From: Chitinophagaceae bacterium
Lineage (GTDB): Bacteria; Bacteroidota; Bacteroidia; Chitinophagales; Chitinophagaceae
Assembly: GCA_947459455.1 (NCBI GenBank)
Contig: CANHEC010000205.1
Coordinates: forward strand, 1 to 5,212
Length of the DNA: 5,212 nt
Direction of reading: 5' to 3'
Shown: piece by piece, positions 1-5,212 of the stretch
Layout of the letters: each line of letters starts with the position of its first letter
Numbering within the stretch: the stretch's first letter is position 1
Translations under genes and position numbers: made by a program
The notes under the pieces: generated by a model
The model's input: only the letters and a program-made list of their open reading frames with translations
Databases searched by the model: none
What the model was told of the DNA's origin: nothing

Positions 1-188
1 AAGCCACTTCGGCCGGGCATGTTGATGTCCGTGATCACCAGATCCCACTCTTCTTTTATGACCCGCTTCACCAAGGATTCAGCGTCGCCCACCTCTTCAA
101 TAAGCGCTGAAGGAAATTCATCTTTGATGACATCCCGAAGTCCGCGGCGAACAATCGTGTGGTCATCGGCGATTATAATTCTAAGCAT
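1..188 (-). CDS. Response regulator, receiver domain (partial, N-terminal 62 residues)
   Basis: This is the start of a two-component response regulator that continues beyond the left edge of the window. The protein begins MLRIIIADDHTIVRRGL, the typical beta-1/alpha-1 opening of a CheY-like receiver. D8 and D9 form the acidic Mg2+-binding pair, and the strand VITDINMPGRSG carries D54, the expected phosphoacceptor aspartate. The ADDH(x)3RRGL pattern is most common in NarL/LuxR-type regulators, which have a C-terminal helix-turn-helix. That output domain lies outside the window, so the subclass is inference. A cognate kinase is not visible. The ATG at 186-188 is the natural start because the first beta strand follows directly. 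The upstream bases are AT-rich with no Shine-Dalgarno sequence, and a TAnnTTTG promoter match lies about 67 bases upstream. The gene is divergent from dacB. Confidence 0.93.
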   Translation of the reverse strand, partial: MLRIIIADDHTIVRRGLRDVIKDEFPSALIEEVGDAESLVKRVIKEEWDLVITDINMPGRSG

Positions 189-254
189 AGATTACAGTAT
201 TAAGGGTCGGGGCTACCGCCGGGCAGCCACTTGCTGTTTTGGTTCGAAAGTTGC

Positions 255-283
255 CAAACTTATGGCAGTTAAGGTAGTAAAAC
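255..283 (-). promoter_or_regulatory. Candidate Bacteroidota-type promoter for the response regulator
   Basis: Read on the minus strand, 262 to 255 is TAAGTTTG, a full match to the Bacteroidota -7 element TAnnTTTG. A GTTTT stretch at 283-279 lies 16 bases further upstream and could serve as the -33 element, although it lacks the usual TTTG ending. The implied transcription start is near 250, giving a leader of roughly 60 bases before the ATG at 188. The position in AT-rich divergent intergenic DNA supports the call. It rests on motif reading alone. Confidence 0.45.
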
Positions 284-284
284 A

Positions 285-339
285 TTGATAAATAGCAGGT
301 TTGAATACCCATCAAATACGAAAAAACTGAAATGTTGAT
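285..339. repeat. Short TTGAT/ATCAA repeats in the divergent intergenic region
   Basis: TTGAT occurs at 285-289 and 335-339, and its inverse ATCAA at 311-315. A perfect 5-base dyad TTTGA-N7-TCAAA spans 300-316, and AACATT at 281-286 is the inverse of AATGTT at 331-336. Such symmetric words between divergent genes can be regulator binding sites, but words of this length also arise by chance in AT-rich DNA. The rest of 189-409 shows no gene. A small GCCG-AAAG-CGGC hairpin (369-380) lies just ahead of dacB, and TACATTGC at 381-388 is only a partial -7 promoter match. Confidence 0.2.
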
Positions 340-409
340 TTAATGTGCGCACCTCAGGGGCCTTGCCGGCCGAAAGCGGCTACATTGCCAGCAGCACCAA
401 ATCAGCACC

Positions 410-1834
410 ATGTTGCGGAAAAGTTTGACACTCATTGGCTGTGCAGCTGCATTGTACACAGCACAGGCCCAAACCGGCGGGCTCGATGCAAAATTGAAAG
501 TAGCCTATCAGCGTTTTGCAGCCCAGGAAAACCTGCGCTACGCCAGTGTTGGCTTTCTGGTACAAGATGAAAATGGCAAGACCATTTTTGCCAGCGGCGA
601 ACAGACAGGGCTGGCACCGGCCAGCTGCCTCAAGATTGTAACCGCTGCCACAGCCCTCGATAAGTTAGGAACCGGCTATCGGTTTGCCACCCAACTACAG
701 CACTCCGGCAGCCTGACCAATGGCGTACTGCAGGGCGACCTGCTGGTAGATGGCAGCGGCGACCCAACCATGGGTAGCTGGCGATTCAGTCAGCAGCCCG
801 ACAATGCTTTTTTTGAACAGGTGCTGACCATGCTTCGCCAAAAAGGCATCAACCGCATCACCGGTGATGTGGTGGGCAGCAATACCCGATTTGGAACCCA
901 GCCCGTGCCCAACGGATGGATATATGCAGATATGGGCAACTATTACGGTGCCGGCAGTTGGGCCCTCAACTACCGCGAAAACCAATTCGATCTGAGCTTT
1001 AATACCAGTGGTGCCGCAGGCAGCAAAACAAGTAGCAGCCGCAGCAGTATGGCCACCGGCTACGATAGCATTTACAGCTTTGTAACAGTAGGTGCCGCCG
1101 GCAGCGGCGACAACAGCATTATTTACGCAGCGCCCTACAGCTACACCGCCTACGTCAATGGTACGCTTGGGCGCCAATCGGCGCCTTTCCGCATCAGCGG
1201 ATCGCTGCCTTTTGGCGAGCTGACCCTGCTGGAACAACTAAAGCAATACCTGCAAGCCAATGGCATAGAAGTAGGCGGAGCACCACGGCCGGCGCTGTAT
1301 TACCTGCTGCGCCAAACCACCCCGCCCAAAGCTACCGGCAGCCTTGGCACCTATCAGTCGGTGGGGCTGGATTCCACAGTGTACTGGTTCATGCAAAAAA
1401 GCATCAACCTGTATGGCGAAGCGCTGATACGGCACTTGGCCATGGCCGATGGCAAACCCGCCGAAACCGATGCAGGCGCTGCCCTGGTTCGAGAGTACTG
1501 GGCCGCTCGTGGTATCGACCGCCACGCCCTGAAACCACAGGATGGCAGCGGCCTTTCGCCCCAAAACCGGGTAACGGCGCAGGCCCTGGTACAAGTGCTG
1601 CAGTATGCCCGCAAGCAGCCCTGGTTCAGCACCTACCTGCATGCTTTTCCGCTTATTCACAATATCAAAATGAAAAGCGGCACCATTGGCGGCGCCAAAG
1701 GCTACACCGGCTATGTGCAGGACAAAAGCGGCAAGCAGTACAGCTTTGCGCTGCTGGTAAACAACTACAGCGGCAATGCCAGCGCCGTGGTAAATGATAT
1801 GTTTGCCTTACTCGATACCATTGTAAATAACTGA
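410..1834 (+). CDS. dacB: D-alanyl-D-alanine carboxypeptidase/endopeptidase, PBP4 family (peptidase S13)
   Basis: This is a periplasmic penicillin-binding protein of the DacB/PBP4 class, which removes the terminal D-Ala of peptidoglycan stem peptides and/or cuts peptide cross-links. All three active-site motifs are present: S72-C-L-K75 (nucleophile and general base), S331-I-N333 and K422-S-G424. The KSG form replaces the commoner KTG. Between motifs one and two lies the long insertion typical of PBP4, opening with the hallmark GDLLVDGSGDPT near residues 109-120. The 474-residue length is normal for the family. Residues 1-20 form a Sec signal peptide with likely cleavage after AQA (residues 18-20). 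A lipobox-like LIGC at 8-11 sits too early to be convincing. The ATG at 410 is chosen because the signal peptide starts there; no Shine-Dalgarno sequence is seen. The stop codon overlaps an upstream alternative start of the next gene (TGATG). Substrate preference, carboxypeptidase or endopeptidase, cannot be read from sequence. Confidence 0.95.
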   Translation: MLRKSLTLIGCAAALYTAQAQTGGLDAKLKVAYQRFAAQENLRYASVGFLVQDENGKTIFASGEQTGLAPASCLKIVTAATALDKLGTGYRFATQLQHSGSLTNGVLQGDLLVDGSGDPTMGSWRFSQQPDNAFFEQVLTMLRQKGINRITGDVVGSNTRFGTQPVPNGWIYADMGNYYGAGSWALNYRENQFDLSFNTSGAAGSKTSSSRSSMATGYDSIYSFVTVGAAGSGDNSIIYAAPYSYTAYVNGTLGRQSAPFRISGSLPFGELTLLEQLKQYLQANGIEVGGAPRPALYYLLRQTTPPKATGSLGTYQSVGLDSTVYWFMQKSINLYGEALIRHLAMADGKPAETDAGAALVREYWAARGIDRHALKPQDGSGLSPQNRVTAQALVQVLQYARKQPWFSTYLHAFPLIHNIKMKSGTIGGAKGYTGYVQDKSGKQYSFALLVNNYSGNASAVVNDMFALLDTIVNN

Positions 1835-1853
1835 TGTACCAGCCGGCAGCTGC

Positions 1854-1866
1854 TACATTTACTTTG
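1854..1866 (+). promoter_or_regulatory. Possible promoter -7 element ahead of the DUF6526 gene
   Basis: Two overlapping near matches to the Bacteroidota TAnnTTTG element lie here: TACATTTA (1854-1861) and TTACTTTG (1859-1866), each matching five of the six fixed positions. A start of transcription near 1871 would leave a leader of about 35 bases before the ATG at 1906. No convincing -33 TTTG is seen upstream, so the gene may instead be read through from dacB. Confidence 0.3.
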
Positions 1867-1905
1867 CAATTCCTTTTTACCCGATTAAAAATTACTTGCC
1901 GCCTT

Positions 1906-2343
1906 ATGCAACCTCAGCACTATAAAAACCACCGCCGATTTGTACCAGGCTATCACTACTTGCTCTCTATCATCATCGTTAGCTGTGTCATTATCAGCAC
2001 TACCCGACTAGTCACCTCCCTACTCGATGCCGAGCAGAGCAACGTCGATGCTATTTTCAACTTCTTTGTATCGGTAGCACTGGTGGGGCTGTTTTGGTTC
2101 GGCAGGGTGTTTGCGCTGCGGGCACAAGACCGTGCCATTCGTGCCGAAGAAAACTTTCGGCACTACCTGCTCACCGGCAAGCCGCTGCCAGCGGGCCTGC
2201 GCATGGGCCAAATAGTGGCCCTGCGGTTTGCGGCCGATGCCGAAATGCCGGCGCTGGCGCAAAAAGCCGTTGCCGAAAAGCTGAAAGGAGACGCCATCAA
2301 GCAATTGATCATCAACTGGCGCACCGACTATTATCGGGTGTAG
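1906..2343 (+). CDS. DUF6526 family small membrane protein
   Basis: The predicted protein has 145 residues and the plan of the Bacteroidota DUF6526 family, whose function is unknown. A short polar N-terminus (QHYKNHRRFVPGYHY) is followed by two hydrophobic helices at about residues 18-38 and 50-71. A conserved-looking cytoplasmic tail follows, with QDRAIRAEENFRHYLLTG (74-91), IVALRFAADAEMPALAQKA (103-121) and a terminal INWRTDYYRV. The reading frame is open back to an ATG at 1834 that overlaps the dacB stop. The ATG at 1906 is preferred because family members begin close to the YKNH motif and the extra 24 residues look like translated intergenic DNA. The gene follows dacB on the same strand and may share its transcript. 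Its stop lies inside the 3' end of nnr on the other strand. The family assignment is from memory of its motifs. Confidence 0.85.
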   Translation: MQPQHYKNHRRFVPGYHYLLSIIIVSCVIISTTRLVTSLLDAEQSNVDAIFNFFVSVALVGLFWFGRVFALRAQDRAIRAEENFRHYLLTGKPLPAGLRMGQIVALRFAADAEMPALAQKAVAEKLKGDAIKQLIINWRTDYYRV

Positions 2344-3845
2344 TCCACTTCGCTCCACAACCGGCGTGCAGCCGGCAATTTAGCAATCACATCGCTGGGT
2401 TGCAGGCTGGCCATACCCAGTTCATCGGCGGCCAGGTCGCCGGCCTTGCCATGCCACCACACGGCCGCTATGGCTGCCTCGGGCAGTGCATAGCCCTGTG
2501 CCAGCAGCCCTGCCAATAAACCCGTCAATACATCGCCACTGCCGCCCTTTGCCATGCCCGCATGGCCGGTACTATTCACAAAGCAGCGGCCATCGGGTGC
2601 AATAACGCGGGTGTAAGCCCCTTTGAGCACAATAAACATATGATAGCGGGCTGCCTGCAGCCGGGCATGCTCCAGCCGCTGAAATGAGTCGCCTGCAAAA
2701 TCGAACAAACGATCATACTCTCCCACATGTGGACTTATCACCAGCGGCCGCCGGTTGGGCAGCGTGGGCAGTATGTGCAGCATGGGTTTTAGTACATCCA
2801 GTCCGGTGGCATCTATCAGCAGCGGCAGGCTGGTTTGCTCCAGCAAAAAAGCCAGTTGCTGCGTATGCGCATCGTCTATGGTCCAGCCGGGGCCTACTGC
2901 CAGTGCTTTTACCCGCCGCTGCGCCTGAAACTCAGGATTGGCCAGCGCCGTAGGCGCCGCACAGATTGCCTCGGGCACGGCCGTTTGCAATACGTGCCAT
3001 CCGGCGGCTTCGGTAGCCACCGTTACCAATCCGGTACCACTGCGCAGGCAGGCACGGGCTGCCAGCACGGCAGCCCCCATCATAGCCAGGCTGCCAGCGC
3101 CCAGCAGCGCATGGCCCCGCTGCCCCTTGTGTGTATAACTGTCGTAGGCTTTTGCGGCTACCCAGGGCTGTGGGTGCTGTACCCACCATGCGTAGGGATG
3201 AATCCCCGCAGCAAAATCGGGATGCAGCCCAATATCAAGTATTTCCCATTTACCCAAAAAATCAGCTGCCTCGGGCATAAGCATGGCTGGCTTGAGGCAT
3301 TGAAAACTGAAAGTAAAATGAGCTTTTACCACCGGTGCGGCAGGGTCGGGCACCGCATCGGCCGGCAGACCACTAGGCAAATCGATGGCTATGCGGGTGG
3401 CTGGCTGTTCATTCATCCAGGCTATCGCTGCAGCAGCATCGCCACTGGCGGGTCGGTTAATGCCGGTACCAAACAAACCATCTATCAACACGGTATGGGC
3501 CGTGCAGGCCGGTGGTGCATCAGCATGCCAGGTAGGTAGCGCTGGCAAGTGCGCCAGCAGCCGCTGCTCGTTGTGCAAAAAATCGGCCGAGGGGTTGCCT
3601 TCTATTTTGCAGGCCGCTACCTGGTAGCCCTGTTGGCTCAGCAGTCGGGCGATGGCCAGCGCATCGCCACCATTGTTGCCCGGGCCGGCCATGCACAACA
3701 CGGGTTGGCCTGTACCAAACTGCTGCTCGTAGCGCTTTACAAAAGCCGTGGCAGCCCGCTCCATCAGATCGGTACTGCTGATGGGCTCAGTCACAATGGT
3801 AAAGGCATCCCAGTTTCGGATTTGCGCAGCGGTAAGAACGAGCAT
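2331..3845 (-). CDS. nnr: Bifunctional NAD(P)H-hydrate epimerase / ADP-dependent NAD(P)H-hydrate dehydratase
   Basis: This cytoplasmic metabolite-repair enzyme (E. coli YjeF type) interconverts R and S forms of hydrated NAD(P)H and dehydrates the S form back to NAD(P)H, using ADP in bacteria. The N-terminal YjeF epimerase domain covers about residues 1-215, with GPGNNGGD at 54-61, IDGLFGTG at 121-128 and IDLPSG at 154-159. The C-terminal ribokinase-like dehydratase covers about 230-495, with SPHVGE at 371-376, VLKG at 406-409 and the signature NSTGHAGMAKGGSGDVLTG at 424-442. D438 is the expected catalytic base. H428 stands where most relatives have Asn. At 504 residues it is full length for the fused form. 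The start MLVLTAAQIRNWDAFTI matches the family opening. It lies 24 bases downstream of the hydrolase gene and probably shares its transcript. Its stop overlaps the end of the convergent DUF6526 gene by 13 bases. Confidence 0.96.
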   Translation of the reverse strand: MLVLTAAQIRNWDAFTIVTEPISSTDLMERAATAFVKRYEQQFGTGQPVLCMAGPGNNGGDALAIARLLSQQGYQVAACKIEGNPSADFLHNEQRLLAHLPALPTWHADAPPACTAHTVLIDGLFGTGINRPASGDAAAAIAWMNEQPATRIAIDLPSGLPADAVPDPAAPVVKAHFTFSFQCLKPAMLMPEAADFLGKWEILDIGLHPDFAAGIHPYAWWVQHPQPWVAAKAYDSYTHKGQRGHALLGAGSLAMMGAAVLAARACLRSGTGLVTVATEAAGWHVLQTAVPEAICAAPTALANPEFQAQRRVKALAVGPGWTIDDAHTQQLAFLLEQTSLPLLIDATGLDVLKPMLHILPTLPNRRPLVISPHVGEYDRLFDFAGDSFQRLEHARLQAARYHMFIVLKGAYTRVIAPDGRCFVNSTGHAGMAKGGSGDVLTGLLAGLLAQGYALPEAAIAAVWWHGKAGDLAADELGMASLQPSDVIAKLPAARRLWSEVDYTR

Positions 3846-3869
3846 GGCGGGCGGGGCAGCCCTGTTTGG

Positions 3870-5120
3870 CTATCGGCGCCGGCGGCTGCGCTTGGAAGGT
3901 ACAGCAGATTTTCGGGAACGGGCAGGCTGAAGCTTGCGGCCACTCTGCCCTTGTTCTACCTCCTCTTCTTCTTTGAAGTCGGCAAAATACGGGCGGAAGA
4001 TATTGGCGGCCTTGGCCGAAGAATACACCCGCCGCTGAAAGCGATTGCTCATCACGATGATCACTGCTGAATCGGCGAGCAGCCGCTGAAACACGGCATT
4101 GTTGCCATGCCACCAGCCATTGTGGTAAGGTATTTTCAGGCTATCGCTAAAAATTTTCAATCGCCAGCCGAGGCCATATTGTTCAATGGGATCGTTGTAC
4201 CGGCCATCTACGTAGCGGGCACTCCAGGCACTATCCAGCCATTGCGGCGCTACCAGCGCACCCGCCCGTATGGCGCTGTCATATCGCAGCAGGTCGCGGC
4301 AGTTGGTGTACACGTTCTTATCGCCATAAATAGCATCCATGTGGTTGAACGGGTACGGTCGGCCACCTGCATCCCAGGTAGGCAGGTAGCCTTCTACCCG
4401 GCGGTGGCTGAGCACATAGCTGCTACTCATGTTGGCCTTCATAAAAATGGAGTCGTGCACGTAGTCAGGATAAAACTTGCCGCTCACTTTTTCTACAATC
4501 AGCGCCAGCAGGGCAAAATTGGTATTGCAGTAGCGAAAGCGGCTACCGGGGCTAAACTCGAGACCTGGTCGCAGCGCATAGTACAGGTACAGCACGTCGG
4601 CATTACTGGCTATGCGGTCTGTCCGCCATTTGTATTGGGTAAAAAGCCCCGCATAATTGGGCAGACCGCTGCTATGGCTAAGCAGGTGGCGCACCCGTAT
4701 ACCCTGGTAGGGAAACAGCGGGAAAAATCGCTGTAATGTATCATCAAGGCTGAGCGCCCCTGCCTGCACCAGCTGCAAAATAGCTGTACTGGTAAAGGTT
4801 TTGGAAGTAGAGGCTACGTGAAAAATGGAACTGCTATCAATGGCGGCAGTGCGGTCCTGATCTTCGAAACCGGCATAGGCTTCGTACAGGATTTGCCCAT
4901 GCTTGGCCACCAGTATACCGCCCGAAAAATGGCCGGAGCGGAGTAACAATGAATCAAAAAACTGGGCGAGAGCATGCTGGTACTGTTGGCGGCTGGCACT
5001 GTCGATAGTGGCTGTGGTAGTGGCAGCCTGTTGGCCACGTCCCATGCTGGGGTTGCTGCAGCTCCACAAACTGGCCAATACCCAACACACCCCTATCAAT
5101 ACTTTCACCCGTCCGCTCAT
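3870..5120 (-). CDS. Lipoprotein serine hydrolase, class C beta-lactamase-like family
   Basis: The 416-residue protein belongs to the serine beta-lactamase/DD-peptidase-like hydrolases (Beta-lactamase, Pfam PF00144). These include esterases and D-amino-acid peptidases as well as true beta-lactamases, so resistance should not be assumed. A signal peptide runs to residue 20, and LWSC at 18-21 is a plausible lipobox, making C21 the lipidated residue; Trp at the -2 position is unusual. A polar Ser/Thr/Gln-rich linker follows. Catalytic motifs are S104-T-S-K107, Y197-C-N199 and H333-N-G335 in the HNGWWHG stretch. The family-typical HLLSHSSGLPNY spans 145-156. The catalytic domain ends near residue 382. 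A charged tail follows, with KEEEE at 383-387 and a strongly basic end closing in SRRRR. The ATG at 5118-5120 is needed for the signal peptide. The gene probably leads an operon with nnr. Confidence 0.92.
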   Translation of the reverse strand: MSGRVKVLIGVCWVLASLWSCSNPSMGRGQQAATTTATIDSASRQQYQHALAQFFDSLLLRSGHFSGGILVAKHGQILYEAYAGFEDQDRTAAIDSSSIFHVASTSKTFTSTAILQLVQAGALSLDDTLQRFFPLFPYQGIRVRHLLSHSSGLPNYAGLFTQYKWRTDRIASNADVLYLYYALRPGLEFSPGSRFRYCNTNFALLALIVEKVSGKFYPDYVHDSIFMKANMSSSYVLSHRRVEGYLPTWDAGGRPYPFNHMDAIYGDKNVYTNCRDLLRYDSAIRAGALVAPQWLDSAWSARYVDGRYNDPIEQYGLGWRLKIFSDSLKIPYHNGWWHGNNAVFQRLLADSAVIIVMSNRFQRRVYSSAKAANIFRPYFADFKEEEEVEQGQSGRKLQPARSRKSAVPSKRSRRRR

Positions 5121-5125
5121 GCTTG

Positions 5126-5156
5126 CAAAAATCTCGGTTCAGACTCAAAAAGCCAA
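5126..5156 (-). promoter_or_regulatory. Weak promoter candidate for the hydrolase-nnr unit
   Basis: On the minus strand, GATTTTTG (5133 to 5126) matches five of six fixed positions of the TAnnTTTG -7 element. TTGG at 5156-5153 lies 19 bases upstream as a possible -33 element. The implied transcription start would fall at or just before the ATG at 5120, giving a leaderless or nearly leaderless message. That makes the site doubtful, and the true promoter may lie further right. Confidence 0.2.
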
Positions 5157-5157
5157 T

Positions 5158-5185
5158 CGGCGCACCGCATCGCCGGGTGCTTTTT
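5158..5185. other. Alternative hairpins in the region upstream of the hydrolase
   Basis: Two stems are possible but exclude each other: CGGCG (5158-5162) with CGCCG (5171-5175), and GCACC (5162-5166) with GGTGC (5176-5180). The second is followed by TTTTT at 5181-5185, so on the plus strand it resembles a short intrinsic terminator, although no plus-strand gene ends here. The rest of 5121-5212 contains no supportable gene. Confidence 0.25.
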
Positions 5186-5212
5186 ATACACACTTTGCCT
5201 TAAAAAAACTGC

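Noticed and set aside
410..442. DacB as a lipoprotein through the LIGC sequence at residues 8-11
   Set aside because: The hydrophobic stretch before C11 is too short for a type II signal peptide, while AQA at residues 18-20 gives a normal signal peptidase I site.
695..1237. A 180-codon open frame on the minus strand, opposite dacB
   Set aside because: It is Ala/Gly/Val-rich, has no motif and is fully covered by the PBP4 gene. It is a reading shadow of biased codon use.
2835..3539. A 234-codon open frame on the plus strand, opposite nnr
   Set aside because: It lies wholly antisense to a well-supported enzyme gene. Its product has low-complexity, Cys/Arg/Gly-rich composition with no recognisable domain, as expected when a GC-rich coding strand is read backwards.
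4107..4736. A 209-codon open frame on the plus strand, opposite the serine hydrolase
   Set aside because: It is fully antisense to the catalytic domain with its intact motifs, and it shows no domain of its own.
3870..5120. Calling the hydrolase a true beta-lactamase resistance gene
   Set aside because: The three motifs define a broad family that includes esterases and peptidases, and nothing in the sequence or context points to beta-lactam hydrolysis.
5181..5196. A plus-strand promoter for a gene to the right (TTTTTATACACACTTTGC)
   Set aside because: ACACTTTG matches only four of six fixed positions of the -7 element, there is no -33 element, and no plus-strand gene start is visible before the window ends.

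Overview
The window looks like ordinary chromosomal DNA from a moderately GC-rich member of the Bacteroidota, most likely near Chitinophagaceae. The evidence is a Bacteroidota-type DUF6526 membrane protein, start codons without Shine-Dalgarno sequences, AT-rich intergenic DNA with a match to the TAnnTTTG promoter element, and a lipoprotein serine hydrolase with an HNGWW-type third motif. The family placement is inference.

Layout from left to right: (1) 1-188, minus strand: the N-terminal part of a response regulator receiver domain that runs off the left edge. (2) 189-409: an AT-rich divergent intergenic region with a good promoter candidate for the regulator. (3) 410-1834, plus strand: a PBP4-type D-alanyl-D-alanine carboxypeptidase/endopeptidase (dacB). 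(4) 1906-2343, plus strand: a small two-helix DUF6526 membrane protein. (5) 2331-3845, minus strand: a bifunctional NAD(P)H-hydrate epimerase/dehydratase (nnr), whose 3' end overlaps the 3' end of the DUF6526 gene by 13 bases. (6) 3870-5120, minus strand: a lipoprotein serine hydrolase of the class C beta-lactamase/DD-peptidase-like family, 24 bases upstream of nnr and probably co-transcribed with it. (7) 5121-5212: a short non-coding leader with alternative hairpins.

Two transcription units therefore converge: dacB-DUF6526 going right, and hydrolase-nnr going left. DacB trims or opens peptidoglycan in the periplasm. The hydrolase has the same catalytic fold type, but its substrate cannot be read from sequence. 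Nnr repairs damaged NADH/NADPH in the cytoplasm and has no evident link to the wall genes.

I found no mobile element, CRISPR array, RNA gene, toxin-antitoxin pair or new system. The points most worth a second look are the 13-base convergent gene overlap, the polybasic tail on the lipoprotein hydrolase, the choice of start for the DUF6526 gene, and a His in place of the usual Asn in the dehydratase signature of Nnr.
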